This document shows positions 18,201 through 28,732 of a DNA stretch of 64,000 nucleotides, in pieces. The notes under the pieces were generated by a model, which did no database searches, was not told the DNA's origin, and saw nothing but the letters and a program-made list of their open reading frames with translations. Origin of the DNA: Gordius sp. MW1 (Eukaryota; Nematomorpha; Gordioida; Gordea; Gordiidae); assembly GCA_964036665.1 (NCBI GenBank), contig OZ038528.1:1116001-1180000 (forward strand), given 5' to 3'. Numbering within the stretch: position 1 is the first letter of the stretch; each line of letters starts with the position of its first letter. Position numbers and translations under genes: made by a program.

Positions 18201-19694
18201 ATCTGGGTGGGAGAGTGATGTTTTAGAGGACCAGGAGCTACGTTCTTACGACATAACGACATCGTTATCGCCTTCTATAGCTACTACACGCACCACCACT
18301 AGTACATCACTAACGGGTTCTCCACGGGCTACTAGCAGCAGCCATTCTTCATCTAACTCTTCTTCTCCCATCCAACGCAAATCGAGCCCGACCCGCGACG
18401 TTTTAAGGTCTAGGCCATCGGTTCAAAACTTAAATACTTCTTCGGACTCCGACGATGGGGTCACCAGAGACCCCAACCTTCATAATCGTAAAAGATGTGC
18501 GAGCACTAAGCATCGACAATCGGAGAGGAGTTTAGCTAGGTTACCGCTCAAAAAGAGGCTTAAAATTGATGTAAGCGAGTCTCCTCCCCAACGCCATTAT
18601 CATCATCATTCTAGGAAGGAAGTTGGGGAGAAAGAAGATTTAGTAGCGTTTTACCGGCGATATTATACGTCATTCGAAGATAGAAACGATGTTAAAACTA
18701 ACCCCACGACGACATCACAGCTCGAAATTAGCAAGCGGCCTGATAGTCACGATTCCCGAAATTCGCGAGGCAGATTGCTACGATTGATTCGGGAAAAGAA
18801 GCACAAAAATACTTTGATCAAACGGCGACGGGCACAAGCTAAAGTGCGAGAAAGGGGTGGGCAAGAGCTAGATGGAGGTTTGGGTAGACGCGTTTTACTA
18901 GCCCTGACTTACGGGGAAAGGCAAAGTACCTCGGATCCTCCACTGCCTAGCTCGCAAAGCTCGTGCGACAATTTTTATTTGAGGGTTAGCGATGAAGTAG
19001 TCGTAGATTCGACTAATGGCGTCAAAAACGGTGATTACATTGCCTTTGCCATTTTTTATATCAAAATACTTAGTTATTATTCACGATGGTTTCAAAACTA
19101 CTATAGAGATAACAAATTTACTGTCTCTTTATTATCGTATTAATTTTAACGTTTGAAAGATATTACTTTAACATATAATTTAGCTATGATTGGTTTGGAA
19201 TATTTAGGGAGTTAAAAATAGGTTCATCATTTAAAATGGAGGATTACGAAATATAAATTAAAAAGATTACGAAAATTAATTCATTAAAATTGAAAGAAGC
19301 TGTAAGCTTTAAAATTCTTGATAATGTGCTATATTGTACAAATTCATTTATTAAATAATTTCCAGCACCATTTTAATTTCGTAATATGATTCCACCTAAT
19401 GTGCCATTTTTATTAAATCATCTTTAATTTTCTTCATACGAGTCTATTTGGGCAATGAAGTTTACATTCGTTAAATCATATTTTAAAGGTTCCTCTGGCA
19501 CAACTCCCAAAACTAAACCGATAAAAGCATCAAAAAGTCCTCACCACGCCCCACAAAATGCTCAAGCCATAAGGGAAAAGATTCGAAGATTGGCCGCTCT
19601 CAGGCGAGAAACATCTTCTAGTCGAGAAAATTGCACTTTTGAGACGGATTCAAAAGTTATTCCCTCAAGATCACCTAAACAAGACTCATCTTGA
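9286..19694 (+). CDS. DCAF5: DCAF5-like WD40 protein (CUL4-DDB1 substrate receptor), 12 exons
   Basis: Orthologue of DDB1- and CUL4-associated factor 5, a substrate receptor of the CRL4 ubiquitin ligase. Exons: 9286-9469, 9508-9651, 9692-9728, 11807-11940, 12733-12862, 14076-14364, 15357-15453, 15919-16028, 16691-16968, 17442-17782, 18194-19030, 19489-19694. All junctions are GT/AG, all phases agree, and they sum to 929 codons including stop; human DCAF5 is of similar length (about 940). WD40 signatures: DLLGHFGCVNALEF and GDDRRILLWD (residues 45-75), DEAVYGISIDPTNDN, SAFHSVMYDP with KEGVGIWDIRRP (about 185-207), SCTMKSGCFAG, VVSGSDDFSVYVW, and LTGHRSIVNQVRY with SSGVEKVIK. One DDB1-binding WDxR box (WDIR) is kept; the other expected box reads TDTR. 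The family block ending MLSFFDTLLQREL follows. The C-terminal 350 residues are Ser/Arg/Thr-rich and disordered. The first two introns are only 38 and 40 bases; the later ones are filled with MITEs. Exon 10 start is the least certain boundary. Confidence 0.93.
11124..11261. repeat. MITE-B copy in DCAF5 intron 3
   Basis: A TA precedes GTGTTATAAAAACTGCTAAG, and the element ends in CCCAGCCATTTTTACAAC. Both arms contain TTTAGTCGA(C/T) with GGTTTTAGTC or GACTGAAACC, so the whole copy can fold on itself. Non-coding. Confidence 0.75.
11587..11745. repeat. MITE-A copy in DCAF5 intron 3
   Basis: CATGGGCTTAGTCAG on the left and TTGGTTACGCCCAT on the right; inside are GGGGGCAATAATGATTTAGG and AGAGGGGGGCAGCC before a C run. 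It ends about 60 bases before DCAF5 exon 4. Confidence 0.8.
11974..12164. repeat. MITE-B copy in DCAF5 intron 4
   Basis: GTTGTTGTAAAAACGGCTGG opens and CCTTTTTACAACAC closes the copy, which is followed by TA. The arms contain TTGTTTGGTCGACCT and AGGTCGACCAAACAAAA. It starts about 34 bases after the exon 4 donor. Confidence 0.82.
12635..12712. repeat. Half MITE-B next to DCAF5 exon 5
   Basis: Only the left arm is present (TA, then GTGTTGTAAAAACGGCTGGG, GGTCGACC, GTCGACTAAACATAAACAGA). It stops about 20 bases before the acceptor AG of exon 5 at 12731-12732, so the end of intron 4 is largely element-derived. Confidence 0.75.
12953..13113. repeat. MITE-A copy in DCAF5 intron 5
   Basis: CATGGACGTAGCTAG left end and TGGCTACGCCCATG right end, with GGGGCGGCTGCCCCCCTCTA and TTATTGCCCCTCCCCCTCTA inside. 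Same orientation as the 1630 copy. Confidence 0.82.
13493..13720 (-). pseudogene. LINE reverse-transcriptase 3' fragment
   Basis: Diverged copy of the 3' end of the LINE at 56318-57632. Both share TTTCCACGTGACAC followed by GGTCGTCCTCTTCCTCTCTT and ACCTCCATG(C/T)CCAGTACTTT. It covers only the last 70 or so codons and is broken by indels. It lies in DCAF5 intron 5 in the antisense direction. Confidence 0.75.
13883..14000. repeat. Decayed MITE-A in DCAF5 intron 5
   Basis: GCTACGCCCATGGAGCCAAT is followed by AATGCTTTAGGAAGGGGCAA and a GATTTACAGGAGGGG end. It looks like a rearranged MITE-A: a right-end motif abuts left-half sequence. It ends about 75 bases before exon 6. Confidence 0.55.
14405..14606. 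repeat. MITE-B copy in DCAF5 intron 6
   Basis: GTGATGTTGTAAAAAGGGCT to GCCCTTTTTACAACC, flanked by TA on both sides, with internal GTCGACTAAACATGAACAGA and TGTTTAGTCGACTAAGAC arms. It begins 40 bases after the exon 6 donor. Confidence 0.8.
17902..17994. repeat. Short MITE-A (internal deletion) in DCAF5 intron 10
   Basis: Only 93 bases: CATGGGCGTAGCCAGG, a G/C-rich centre with a C run, then GGCTACGCCCATG. The AT-rich middle of the full-length copies is missing. Confidence 0.8.
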
Positions 19695-20200
19695 TATATC
19701 TGTGCTTGAATCCCTGTTAATAATTAATCTATGATTTTATCTAGTCATGTATTACCACACCGTTATGACTAAACTTTAACTTACCCTTCTTATATATTGA
19801 TAGTATTTGAAGTTCGGGTGCCTCGATTACTCTTTAAGTTTAATATATTTATATATAAATTATAAACGTTATTTATTTATAAATCATTACGTCTTACATC
19901 ATTAATATATATCAACGAATTGTGATCATCTCCACGCCTAAATAGAACTTTACATTGCGTTTTATCTTATTTCAATATATTTGTATAAAACGCCATTATA
20001 CTGGAATTTGTTTGATTTGATATTTGCTAACTGTTTTTAAATTTAATTAAAATAAAGGCAAATTCCAATTATTTTTATATAGATGGCTTTCATCTATTAT
20101 TGTTAAGATGTTTTCAAACCTTTTTTTTATCCTTTACATCAAAGGTGCATACTAAAAATAAATATGAATTCACTAAGGTTTTCAAATTTAATATATAAAA

Positions 20201-20394
20201 GTGTTAACGGCTGGATTTTGTTTTGTCGACCTTAAATTTAACTAAAACTAATGGTCGCCTCTAGTCTGTTATTCGAATTTTGACTAACCTTAATGGTCGT
20301 TAAAAAGAATTGGCCAAAATATTTTTGGTCTGCTTATATTTAGTCGACTAAAAACAAAGGCTTACCAAACAAAACCCAGCCGTTTTCACAACAC
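20201..20394. repeat. MITE-B copy downstream of DCAF5
   Basis: GTGTTAACGGCTGGATTTTG to AACCCAGCCGTTTTCACAACAC. A 5-base loss has removed part of the left tip. It lies between the convergent DCAF5 and ZSWIM-like genes; the rest of 19695-20568 is AT-rich with a likely DCAF5 polyadenylation signal (AATAAA near 20050). Confidence 0.78.
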
Positions 20395-20568
20395 TAATAT
20401 ATCTATAGCCTCATAAGCTTTTTAATTACAAGTTCGTAAAATCCTTAATTACGTTTGCCATTATTATTATAAGTTTAAATTAATTTCATATTATAACAGT
20501 TTCATATTATTCGTTATCACTATATTATAACGACTTATCGTTAATGCAATTTTATAATACAAATGAGG

Positions 20569-23500
20569 CTAGTTTTTTGAAGTAATTTTCATTCGGAAAG
20601 GGTTACTAGTCATGGTTACAATTTCCGAGAGGGACATGTTTTTTTTCTTCAAAACGGCCAAAAAACTTCTCAGTTGTGGCATAGAAGGGACAGGTTGTTT
20701 GAGTCTTTTAATATTTTCCATTATCGCTTTAGGTTTGATTCCAAGGTAAAACATTTTGCAAATTTCCTTTTTCACGGGATCCTTAATGTTTGACAATTTT
20801 GTGGGCAATATCATCTCATGAGAGTGTTGCGCCGTACTGGCATACATTATAACCTTTTTCGTCATGTATTCGTTTAATAGATAACACCGGGCTTGGCATT
20901 GAGGTCCACGGTATTTTACACACTTGCACCTAAATAAATGTGACTAGTGTTGTAAAAACAGCTGGGATTTGTTTGGTCGACATTTGGTTTAACTAAGACC
21001 AACAATTGATTGGTTGTTTTTCATATTTCGACTAAGCCTAGAGGTCGACAAAGAAAAATAGACCACAAAAACGTTGCTGTTTATGTTTAGTCGACTAAAG
21101 CCAAAGGTCGACCAAACAAAACCCAGCCGTTTTTACAACACTATAAATGACAACGTTTCTACGCTTAAAGTACCGGTAATAAATTTTTTGGCCTCGTTCA
21201 GTTTCATTCTTATACCAATAGCCCCATACGTTTTCGGCGTTTAAAGCTTCTTTAGCCTCTGCTTCGGTATCATAAATGGCTTTCTGACGCCATTCAATCG
21301 ATTTATATTCGCGTCTCTTCTTTTTCTGCCTACTTGATATTCCTTTCCCTTCCTCTGAGTCTGATATGCAAGAAAATTCATAAAATTAATTGACCCGAAC
21401 CTTCTCATACACTCAAAAAAATCTACCTTTTTTTGACTAATGCCCTACCAGAAATAAAATAATAATATAATGGTCAGATTGGGTGTGGATCAATATCGAC
21501 TGTAAATATCTATGAGTGAATTATTTTTGTATTTGATAAATTAGACAATATAAGCTAATAAAAATACAATTTCCCTCACACCAAATTGACAAAAAATGTA
21601 TTAACATAAACATTTATATAATTCAAGTTCGCTTTAAGTGGTCCTGTAGTCCATGGGCTAATATTACTCACTAGTGTGCAGGGCTTCGGTAAAGTAGGCT
21701 TGAGCTTCTAAAATAACGGTAAAATTAAAACGGTTTAATGAACTTTACCGGGACTGAAAATTCTGTAAGAATCCCACAAGGACGGCTGAATTTTAGGCGC
21801 TATAACGTTAGGTTCCAAAATAGATTTTTCAATCCGAAGTTTTTCCACATCTAACAAAATTAAATTAAAAATAACAAATTCGGGAAATTTAAAGCAGTTT
21901 ACTTGATTTAGACAGCATATGATTTTCTTCCAACTTTACCAACACAGTTTCTAAAGCATTTATCAAGCAGTTTTACAAATAAGTAGTATACCTTTGGTAA
22001 CAGGATCATAACAAAGGGGCTGTTCACAAATATCTCCCACTCCAATGTCCATACCTATGTAATTTCAATTAAAAAAACACGTTAAAAATAAACTACTCGT
22101 AGTGCCCGCCAATTTGTGGGCTTTCATGTCGGCCTTCAGCTCATCCAAAAATTTCATGCAAGCATCAAATTTAGCATCGTCGAGTTCACTAGCGATAGTA
22201 GCCAATTCCGTCAACTTATTACTAAAGACTTCATGTTTTTGACTTTTCGTCAGTTCGACCTTGATCGCCTTTAAATCGGACCCATCATTAAGGGGTAGTG
22301 CCGATTGAGTAAAGTCGGCCACTGAGGTATTAGTTTCAATGGATTTGGACCATCTTTCGTGGCAAAGTGCGGGGTAGAACAGAGGCAGCTGAAGCGTTTC
22401 CCTAAGCTTGAAAATGTGCGAACATGGTAGGAGAACGGAAGAAAAAAAATCGCATGTACAGTTGGTCGGTGTAATAGCCGAGGCGATTTCGGGTGCGAGG
22501 GCGATGATATCTTTGGAGGCTCGGATTTGTTGAGAAACTATTTTAAAGGCGAAAGGAGTCAGCATTTCGTTAAAATGGCTTTCGGGAGTCCTGAGCAAAG
22601 TTGACGAGTTGCCACAGCATTTATCGTTCCATTTGGCTACATTAGTCTCAAGCTGCCCCGAGCTCATGCAAAAAGTGTAATTCTTCCAAAATTCGTTCAC
22701 GGACGCGAATCTTTTGTACAGCGCGGCCGTTATGCAGTTGTAACTTTCCCCCTTCCCGCTCGTAAAATTTAATCGGCAAGCGAGGGTCCGTTTAAAGGCG
22801 AAAGACCAATCCTCTCGCGCACCATGCCAGGTCTGGTCGAAATGAGTGAGTACGGTGGGAAAATTGAGTCTTGCTAGCATGGCGTATGTTTGATCGTAGT
22901 GCGAAGGACTTTTGGAATAAAGCATGGATTTGAGGATTTTATGCACTAAGGCACATTGGGTATCGGTCAAATTCATTTTTTGTGGGCACATCTCTTTCCG
23001 GAACGTTTGATAAACGTAAGCAGGGCTCAATTCTAGCTTAGCGGCTGGAAAAACTTCTTCGAGCGCCTGCCTATGAGCGGTCTCGTTATCCGTTATAATG
23101 GTTAGGACCTCGGGCCAGGCCGGATTATTTTTCGCGAAAATATCGTAAAAATAACGAATTTGCGAATATTTCGTCGTTTTAACGAGGAAAGAAGCCACGA
23201 CGCGACAGGTTCCGTAATTGTCTATGCACATGAGGAGGAAGAAGGGTAATTTGTAAGCGTTCAGCTTGTAACCCGTCTCCACGCATAGGAATTGGGGGAA
23301 AGTGTTGAACAACTCTCGCTGGGCCCGGCTTTGGAAATAGATGCCAGCAAATTGCTTGCCCTCCAAGTAAACTTCTATCACGCTCTTGCCCCCCTCGTGG
23401 CCGCATAAAGTGTCAATGGCGTTTATGAGATCTTTTTTGTCCACGTTATTCCGCAAGTTAGCTCGCAAATTGTGCAAATCTTTAAGGAGAACGACCTTTC

Positions 23501-24830
23501 CGTTTTGCATGAGCAAGGATTGCAATTTCATAACGTTCCCATCCGTATCGAAACCTTCTTTGGCCATGGCAACCTCGGATTCTGTCATCTTACGTTGACG
23601 CGGTAACAGCATATACGATTCTTCGCCTGTGAGTAGGGACACATTATTTAATTTACTTAAAATAACGGCTTATATGGTTTTATTTAACATATTTCAAATG
23701 AAATAAAAAACTCAAATTTTAATGTCGTCATGGTGAAAAGTTTGAGATAACATTTGTTTATTTTTTTTAACTGAGTTGCAGTTTATTAGGGCGATTTTAT
23801 ATGCAGTAAACCCATTGACACTGAATTCGTATCACTTTCACTATAAAGTTAGTGTTAGGCCACAACCCTAAACGTTTTGGACGATAAAGGTACGTTGTAA
23901 AATGACAAAATTAATGTCGCACTTTACTTGCAGAAACTAAAATATCATAGGCACATGGTAAGGTACCACGTTTAAGAAAACTAAATTATATTAATTTGGG
24001 ATAAAGATCGTCAAACGTTATTATCTATCTAAATCCATTATTTCAACCTAATCAAGTGTTATTACAAGCGAAACTTTTTCTCCCATACTTTGTTGTATTT
24101 TTACTTATATTCCTATTAAACTATTTTAAAGTACGAAGCAACTAAATCAGGACGACCTTTAAAAGCGATTTCAATCGCTTTTCGACAACGCTTGTGAAGC
24201 CATTATACCTGGCTATCACCCCTCTCATACATTATCACTGATGTTTTTTGGTCTCCTTTTCTTAGTCGACCTGTAGGCTTAGTCGAAATTTGAAAAACAG
24301 ACCAGAAGCGACCGTTAGCCTTAGTAAACCAAAAGTCGACCAAGCAAAACCCAGCCGTTTTTACAACACTAGCTATCACTACCCTCATAAAAACTCACTG
24401 TTCTTACCCTAAAAATTCACTCTATAATTCGCATTTCAATATCAAAAAATGTGTCCTTTAAGAAAGAGCTCGGGACGTTTAACTCACTCAGGGGGTGATT
24501 ATGTTCCCAGTGGAACTTGTTCAGCACGAAGGCGTAAGAAGACTTTAAAGCTATGAGCTTGAACGAAACGAAATTTTTGCAATCGCTCTTCCTGCTCACG
24601 GCATTCCTTTGGCCCGACGAATGGCTAATAAATCTCTTACCACCCTTGATGCAACTGAACTTCAGGGATTTATATCTGAAACGCTTAATATCCTCATCCG
24701 TATATTTGTCACCACGGGGCAGCAGCAGGGAGGTTGAGATGTAATAATTCGTAAATACGCAATCTTCGTACCGCTTTTTAGCATCCAACAACTCGTCGAT
24801 CGATTTGAAGTATTTACCAAAAATTTCGTC
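20569..24830 (-). CDS. ZSWIM1/3-like MULE-derived protein with a second zinc-binding domain
   Basis: Multi-exon minus-strand gene. Exons: 24830-24421, 23626-22097, 22054-21992, 21950-21903, 21850-21749, 21707-21672, 21360 to about 21163, and 20929-20569. The five introns from 22096 to 21361 are 42, 41, 52, 41 and 311 bases, all phase 1 and mutually consistent. N-terminus: a FAR1/FLYWCH-like domain (YFKSIDELLDAKKRYEDCVF, then C..H motifs ending EHNHPL). Centre: an RNase H-like transposase core aligned to ZSWIM3 (WPEVLTIITDNE, LEEVFPAAKLELS). Then a SWIM finger CxCx9CxH (CTCDFFSSVLLPCSH). C-terminus: a second FAR1-like block (WGYWYKNETERG, KCVKYRGPQCQARCYLL, AQHSHE). It sums to roughly 910 codons. 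Two junctions are unresolved: 24421 to 23626 (phase 2 to 1, so an exon is probably missing) and 21163 to 20929. A possible start exon, MASKFNYHQFTGLSI, lies at 26085-26041. No terminal repeats were seen, so a domesticated host gene is likelier than a live transposon. Confidence 0.8.
20947..21141. repeat. MITE-B copy inside the ZSWIM-like gene
   Basis: Flanked by TA on each side (20945-20946 and 21142-21143); GTGTTGTAAAAACAGCTGGG to CCAGCCGTTTTTACAACAC. It fills most of the last intron, about 20 bases from the end of one exon and 17 from the start of the next. Confidence 0.88.
24240..24369. repeat. MITE-B, left end missing, in a ZSWIM-like intron
   Basis: The right arm is intact (AAGTCGACCAAGCAAAACCC, then CAGCCGTTTTTACAACAC, then TA). 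The centre has the CTTAGTCGACCTGTAGGCTT block shared with the 26356 and 59575 copies. The left tip is lost. Confidence 0.78.
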
Positions 24831-26040
24831 CTAAATCAGATTGCAACATAGACTATTAATTATAAAATAGACGGGCGAAGAGCGGATGATTATTAAGTAA
24901 GGGCTTGTCTTAATATCGGATTCAGATTCAAATCGCGCAAATTTATTTTTGTCTAAATATTCGGTCAAACTCGGTTGTAATTTTTAATATTTTGTTTTTT
25001 TGATAGTTAAAAACGTTTTGATTATTTCAACTCTTGAGATTAAATCTAAACTTTGTTCATACCTTAAAATTTAAACACATACAACATTTAAGCTAAGGAA
25101 AAAGTTTGCATCTTACAAAATCGCTGTTATGTTATGCGTCTGAAATGTTAATATGTTTTGAATTTGAAGTTAAGACTCGGCTATTTTATAACCCGACGAC
25201 GATTTGCGCAGAAAAATCCGATATTAAGACAAGCCCTGAGGGGTATTCATTTTATTGACTAATTTAATTTTAAACTTATATATAGCGATAAATACAATTT
25301 TTAATTGCTATGCAATTTATGGGTTTAATGATGGCATTATATTTTCTCCCACAACTTTCGCAATTTTTGCCGCACAAGTGCGCATTGTGAGAAAACTTTA
25401 CCCAAAACTTGGGCTTAATTGCTTAACACATTTTAATGCAAAAATCAGTAGTAAGCCAGTCGATAGTGTTATTTAGAGACCTGCACGAGGGACCCGAAAC
25501 CCGACATAGGGTCTGGTTCGGGGGAAAAAAGACTCTGCAATTCCCTAGTGTTATTAGTGTATGTTATTAAAGCATATTTATAGTTGAAAATCATAAACAA
25601 AAGCCTTCGCTTTTATAATCTTTCCCTGTAATTTCAATATTATACTCAACGAAAGACTTAAACGAATGTTATATAATTTTATAATTAATTCTAGTTAGGT
25701 ATAATCATAGGGTACAATATAAAAAAAATTATCATATAAGAAGACAAAAAATTTATAAGCAACTTATTGCTAAATCTATATTATTCACATAAGCCATTCC
25801 AAAAACGGCTGAGTTTTGTTTAATCGACCTTTAGTTTTAGTCGATTAAACATAAACAGACCAAGATTTTTATTCCAACCTTTGGCCTGTTGATGCTACTA
25901 AGAATAACAGATCAAGAGTTTAGTTGACTAAAATCAAAAGTCGACCAAACAAAATTCAGCCGTTTTTACGACACTAATGTTTGAATCCTGACGCTAACTT
26001 ACATTTAGGTTTGTCCTCCAAAAATTTGGCCTAATGTCAC
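24831..26040. other. Possible first intron or upstream region of the ZSWIM-like gene
   Basis: No sure coding sequence. It includes a small hAT-type end fragment near 25484-25530 (TAGAGACCTGCACGAGGGAC, GACCCGAAACCCG) and one MITE-B (25801-25974). If the start exon at 26085-26041 is real, this is a 1.2 kb first intron. Confidence 0.35.
25801..25974. repeat. MITE-B copy
   Basis: AAAAACGGCTGAGTTTTG to AATTCAGCCGTTTTTACGAC followed by AC and TA. The arms contain ATCGACC/GTCGATTAAACATAAAC and AAAAGTCGACCAAACAAAA. The first bases of the left tip are lost. Confidence 0.78.
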
Positions 26041-26355
26041 TATGGAGAGGCCAGTAAATTGATGATAATTAAATTTCGATGCCATCTTAAAAAACTAACT
26101 GTATTTGCGGCCACGTAAAATATTTATTCGTTCGAATCGCATTTTTAAAATGGCTACTTCGCAAATGTGACTAAAAAACGATTGTGATAGTATTTCGCTT
26201 ACCATAGTCTCAGGCAATGTGGTTTAGTCCGGTTACGACGATTCTGGCTAAATATAAAAAATAAACCCTTTAAATTACTTAAAAAATAACTTTACAACTG
26301 ATTGTGAAATGCAACATGCAGCGCATATATTAGAAATATGAAATAATCTAATACG

Positions 26356-26552
26356 CGATGTTGTAAAAACGGCTGGGTTTTGTTTGGTCAATCTTTAATT
26401 TTAGTCGACTAAACAAAAACGGACCAAACGTTTTATGGTCTATTTTTCTTAATCGGCCTCTAGGCTTAGTCGAAATTTGAAAACAGAGCAGAGTAACTCT
26501 TAGTTAAGCCAAAGGTGGACCAAACACAACCCAGCTGTTTTTACAACAGTAC
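26356..26552. repeat. MITE-B copy
   Basis: GATGTTGTAAAAACGGCTGG to CCCAGCTGTTTTTACAACAG. The centre carries GGCCTCTAGGCTTAGTCG, placing it in the same subfamily as the 24240 and 59575 copies. Confidence 0.8.
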
Positions 26553-26635
26553 TAATACGACAAAAGGGCTTGAATAAGTGAAACCCCGTTATAAAAAATA
26601 TAATAAAAAGGGCTTAAGGAGCGCCCTTAAAATGT

Positions 26636-26920
26636 ATATAATTTTAAGCAATTTATGGGCTCGTTTTTTATTGTTCTTCGTCGGTCCGTCCTGTCCAACT
26701 TCTAATTTTTTAACAATTGTTATGGAAACTCATATGGGTTTTTAATGGCTGTGGACTTATGCTTCCATAAAAGACTTTTATTTTGCTTTCGCATATAAAT
26801 TAACAAAAATGACAGCTGGTTTAATTTCTTTTGGGCTCGTCCTAACCAAATTCCGTTTTTGTTTTATGGTCTGACTGATTACCTTTATATAAATTCTTAT
26901 TTAAAACTTGTCTAGGTTAT
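26636..26920. repeat. Dispersed repeat R5, copy 2
   Basis: Matches 6825-7065 in order and direction, with an extra insertion in the middle. Non-coding and unclassified. Confidence 0.55.
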
Positions 26921-28732
26921 ATCAATATATATACTGTAACTTTAATTAAATCATAGTCTTTCTGTCTTTCGTTGAAAACTAATAAAGGCATTTAAAGTAA
27001 TCAGTGTGCAGCCATAATTTTTCATGGGGGGGGGGGGGTGCAGAAGGATTTATTTTCAGAAATTGTCTTTGATGCTTTTAATTAAAGTTCAATGAAAATA
27101 ACAACTTAGTGTAAAAAAATCAAAACGTTATAATGCCTCTATATATTCAAAATCATATTATTTAATTTCTCTATTGCCCAAAACGTTATTCTACATAGTA
27201 CAAGATGTGAAAATATATTGAAAAGATTAATAAAATTATGCAGTAAGTGCCCAAACACTAGTGGGCTTTTTGATTTTAGTTCTGCCTTGAGGAAAGAGCA
27301 TCTTGCCCCTCAACCAACGGATGGAGGGTAAATAAACTTGACCAGAAATATCAGAGATGCATAGAAGGTACTAAGGCCTAAAATTAGCTGGATTTTGTCG
27401 CTTATCTTTGTTCAAAGTAATGTGCAGAGAGCACTACAATTCAAGTAGTGATACAGAGTAGTTTATCAGGGTAATCTAGTAAGTTGCTAGCTGAACTTTA
27501 GTGTTCGACCTTGGAATGTTTACCTTAAATTTAGTTTATGTTCTTTGGGTCAAAAAAAAATATGCAAGTGTATCTTTCTAGGTTGATCAATTATATTGTC
27601 TAAACAATTCATACTAGAACTTGACCATTTTTCATTGGCATTATTTGTAAAGAATCATATGGATGCAAATTAATCACCATGCTTATAATAAGAACATAAT
27701 GAGATTTATAAAAACGTCTTAAAAAGCTTTAAAAATTGTTTTTCATTATTTGTAATATTTTTTAAAATCTTCATGCACCTATAAAATAAATCATTTAAAA
27801 TAAAGAATCTCTTAAAGATGTTAACTGTACAATTCATATCTATGATTATTAAAAAGTTTAATCATCAGTAAATTTCAATAACAATTATTTTAAATTATAG
27901 GACTTTAGATGAGATAATTAATTGCTAATTAAATTATTTATATATATTTAACTTTTATTAAAATCTAAAAATGTTGAGTGTAAAACTGAATATATAGGGG
28001 ATTTATAGAAAAAATTACCCACAAATATCTGAGTTAGTTACTACTATATATCATAATTGGACAAAGACAGGTTATGAACAGATAACACTTAAAAATAAAA
28101 AAAAAACATTTGGCTTAACAACCTAAGCAAATTAAACCATTTTTATTTTAAATACAAAATATATTTATAATAAGGTTTAATCGAATCATTTAATTGTAGC
28201 TGAACAATAAGAATATAAATCCTACAAGCAAAATATTGTATTTACACAATCCGACATGATCTATAGTTTTTATTGTAACATATTTCATTAAACTATTAAA
28301 TTAATCCAAGCTTTTAATTAGAATATGATTAATATTGAGCAACATTACCGTTTCCAATTATGCTAACGAATAAGCGGTAAAATAGATTCTAATAGGTATC
28401 GAACGATGAAGCTGCAAAAAATTACAAAGTAAAATTGTTGAGTTTATCCATAGACTATGAGTTTATCACACTAATTATATGTATACATTAATGTCTATAA
28501 TATAAGTTACGGTAAAGGCTGATATGTAATTCTCTCTTAAAAACTTAGACAGGGCAAATTATGAAAAGTAGAAAACAGCTATAATTTTTTTCGATCTTAG
28601 ATTATGTAGATTACAAATAGTAGGACAATCTAGGCAGGTTTGACGAGTTTTTTTTTAGATTTAATTAAGTTTTTCTTTAATGCTGCTTGTTTTACGGCAC
28701 CCCCGAAAAATAAACATCTCTTAATTAAACCT
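26921..28732. other. AT-rich intergenic sequence
   Basis: No exon, RNA gene or element with clear ends was recognised. A G run of 13 sits at about 27025. The segment 27250-27420 is less AT-rich and could be a decayed repeat, but no second copy was found in the window. Confidence 0.4.

Noticed and set aside
23179-23598. Frames of 75 and 70 codons inside the ZSWIM-like gene
   Set aside because: Shadow frames of the real transposase-like exon at 23626-22097; no similarity of their own.
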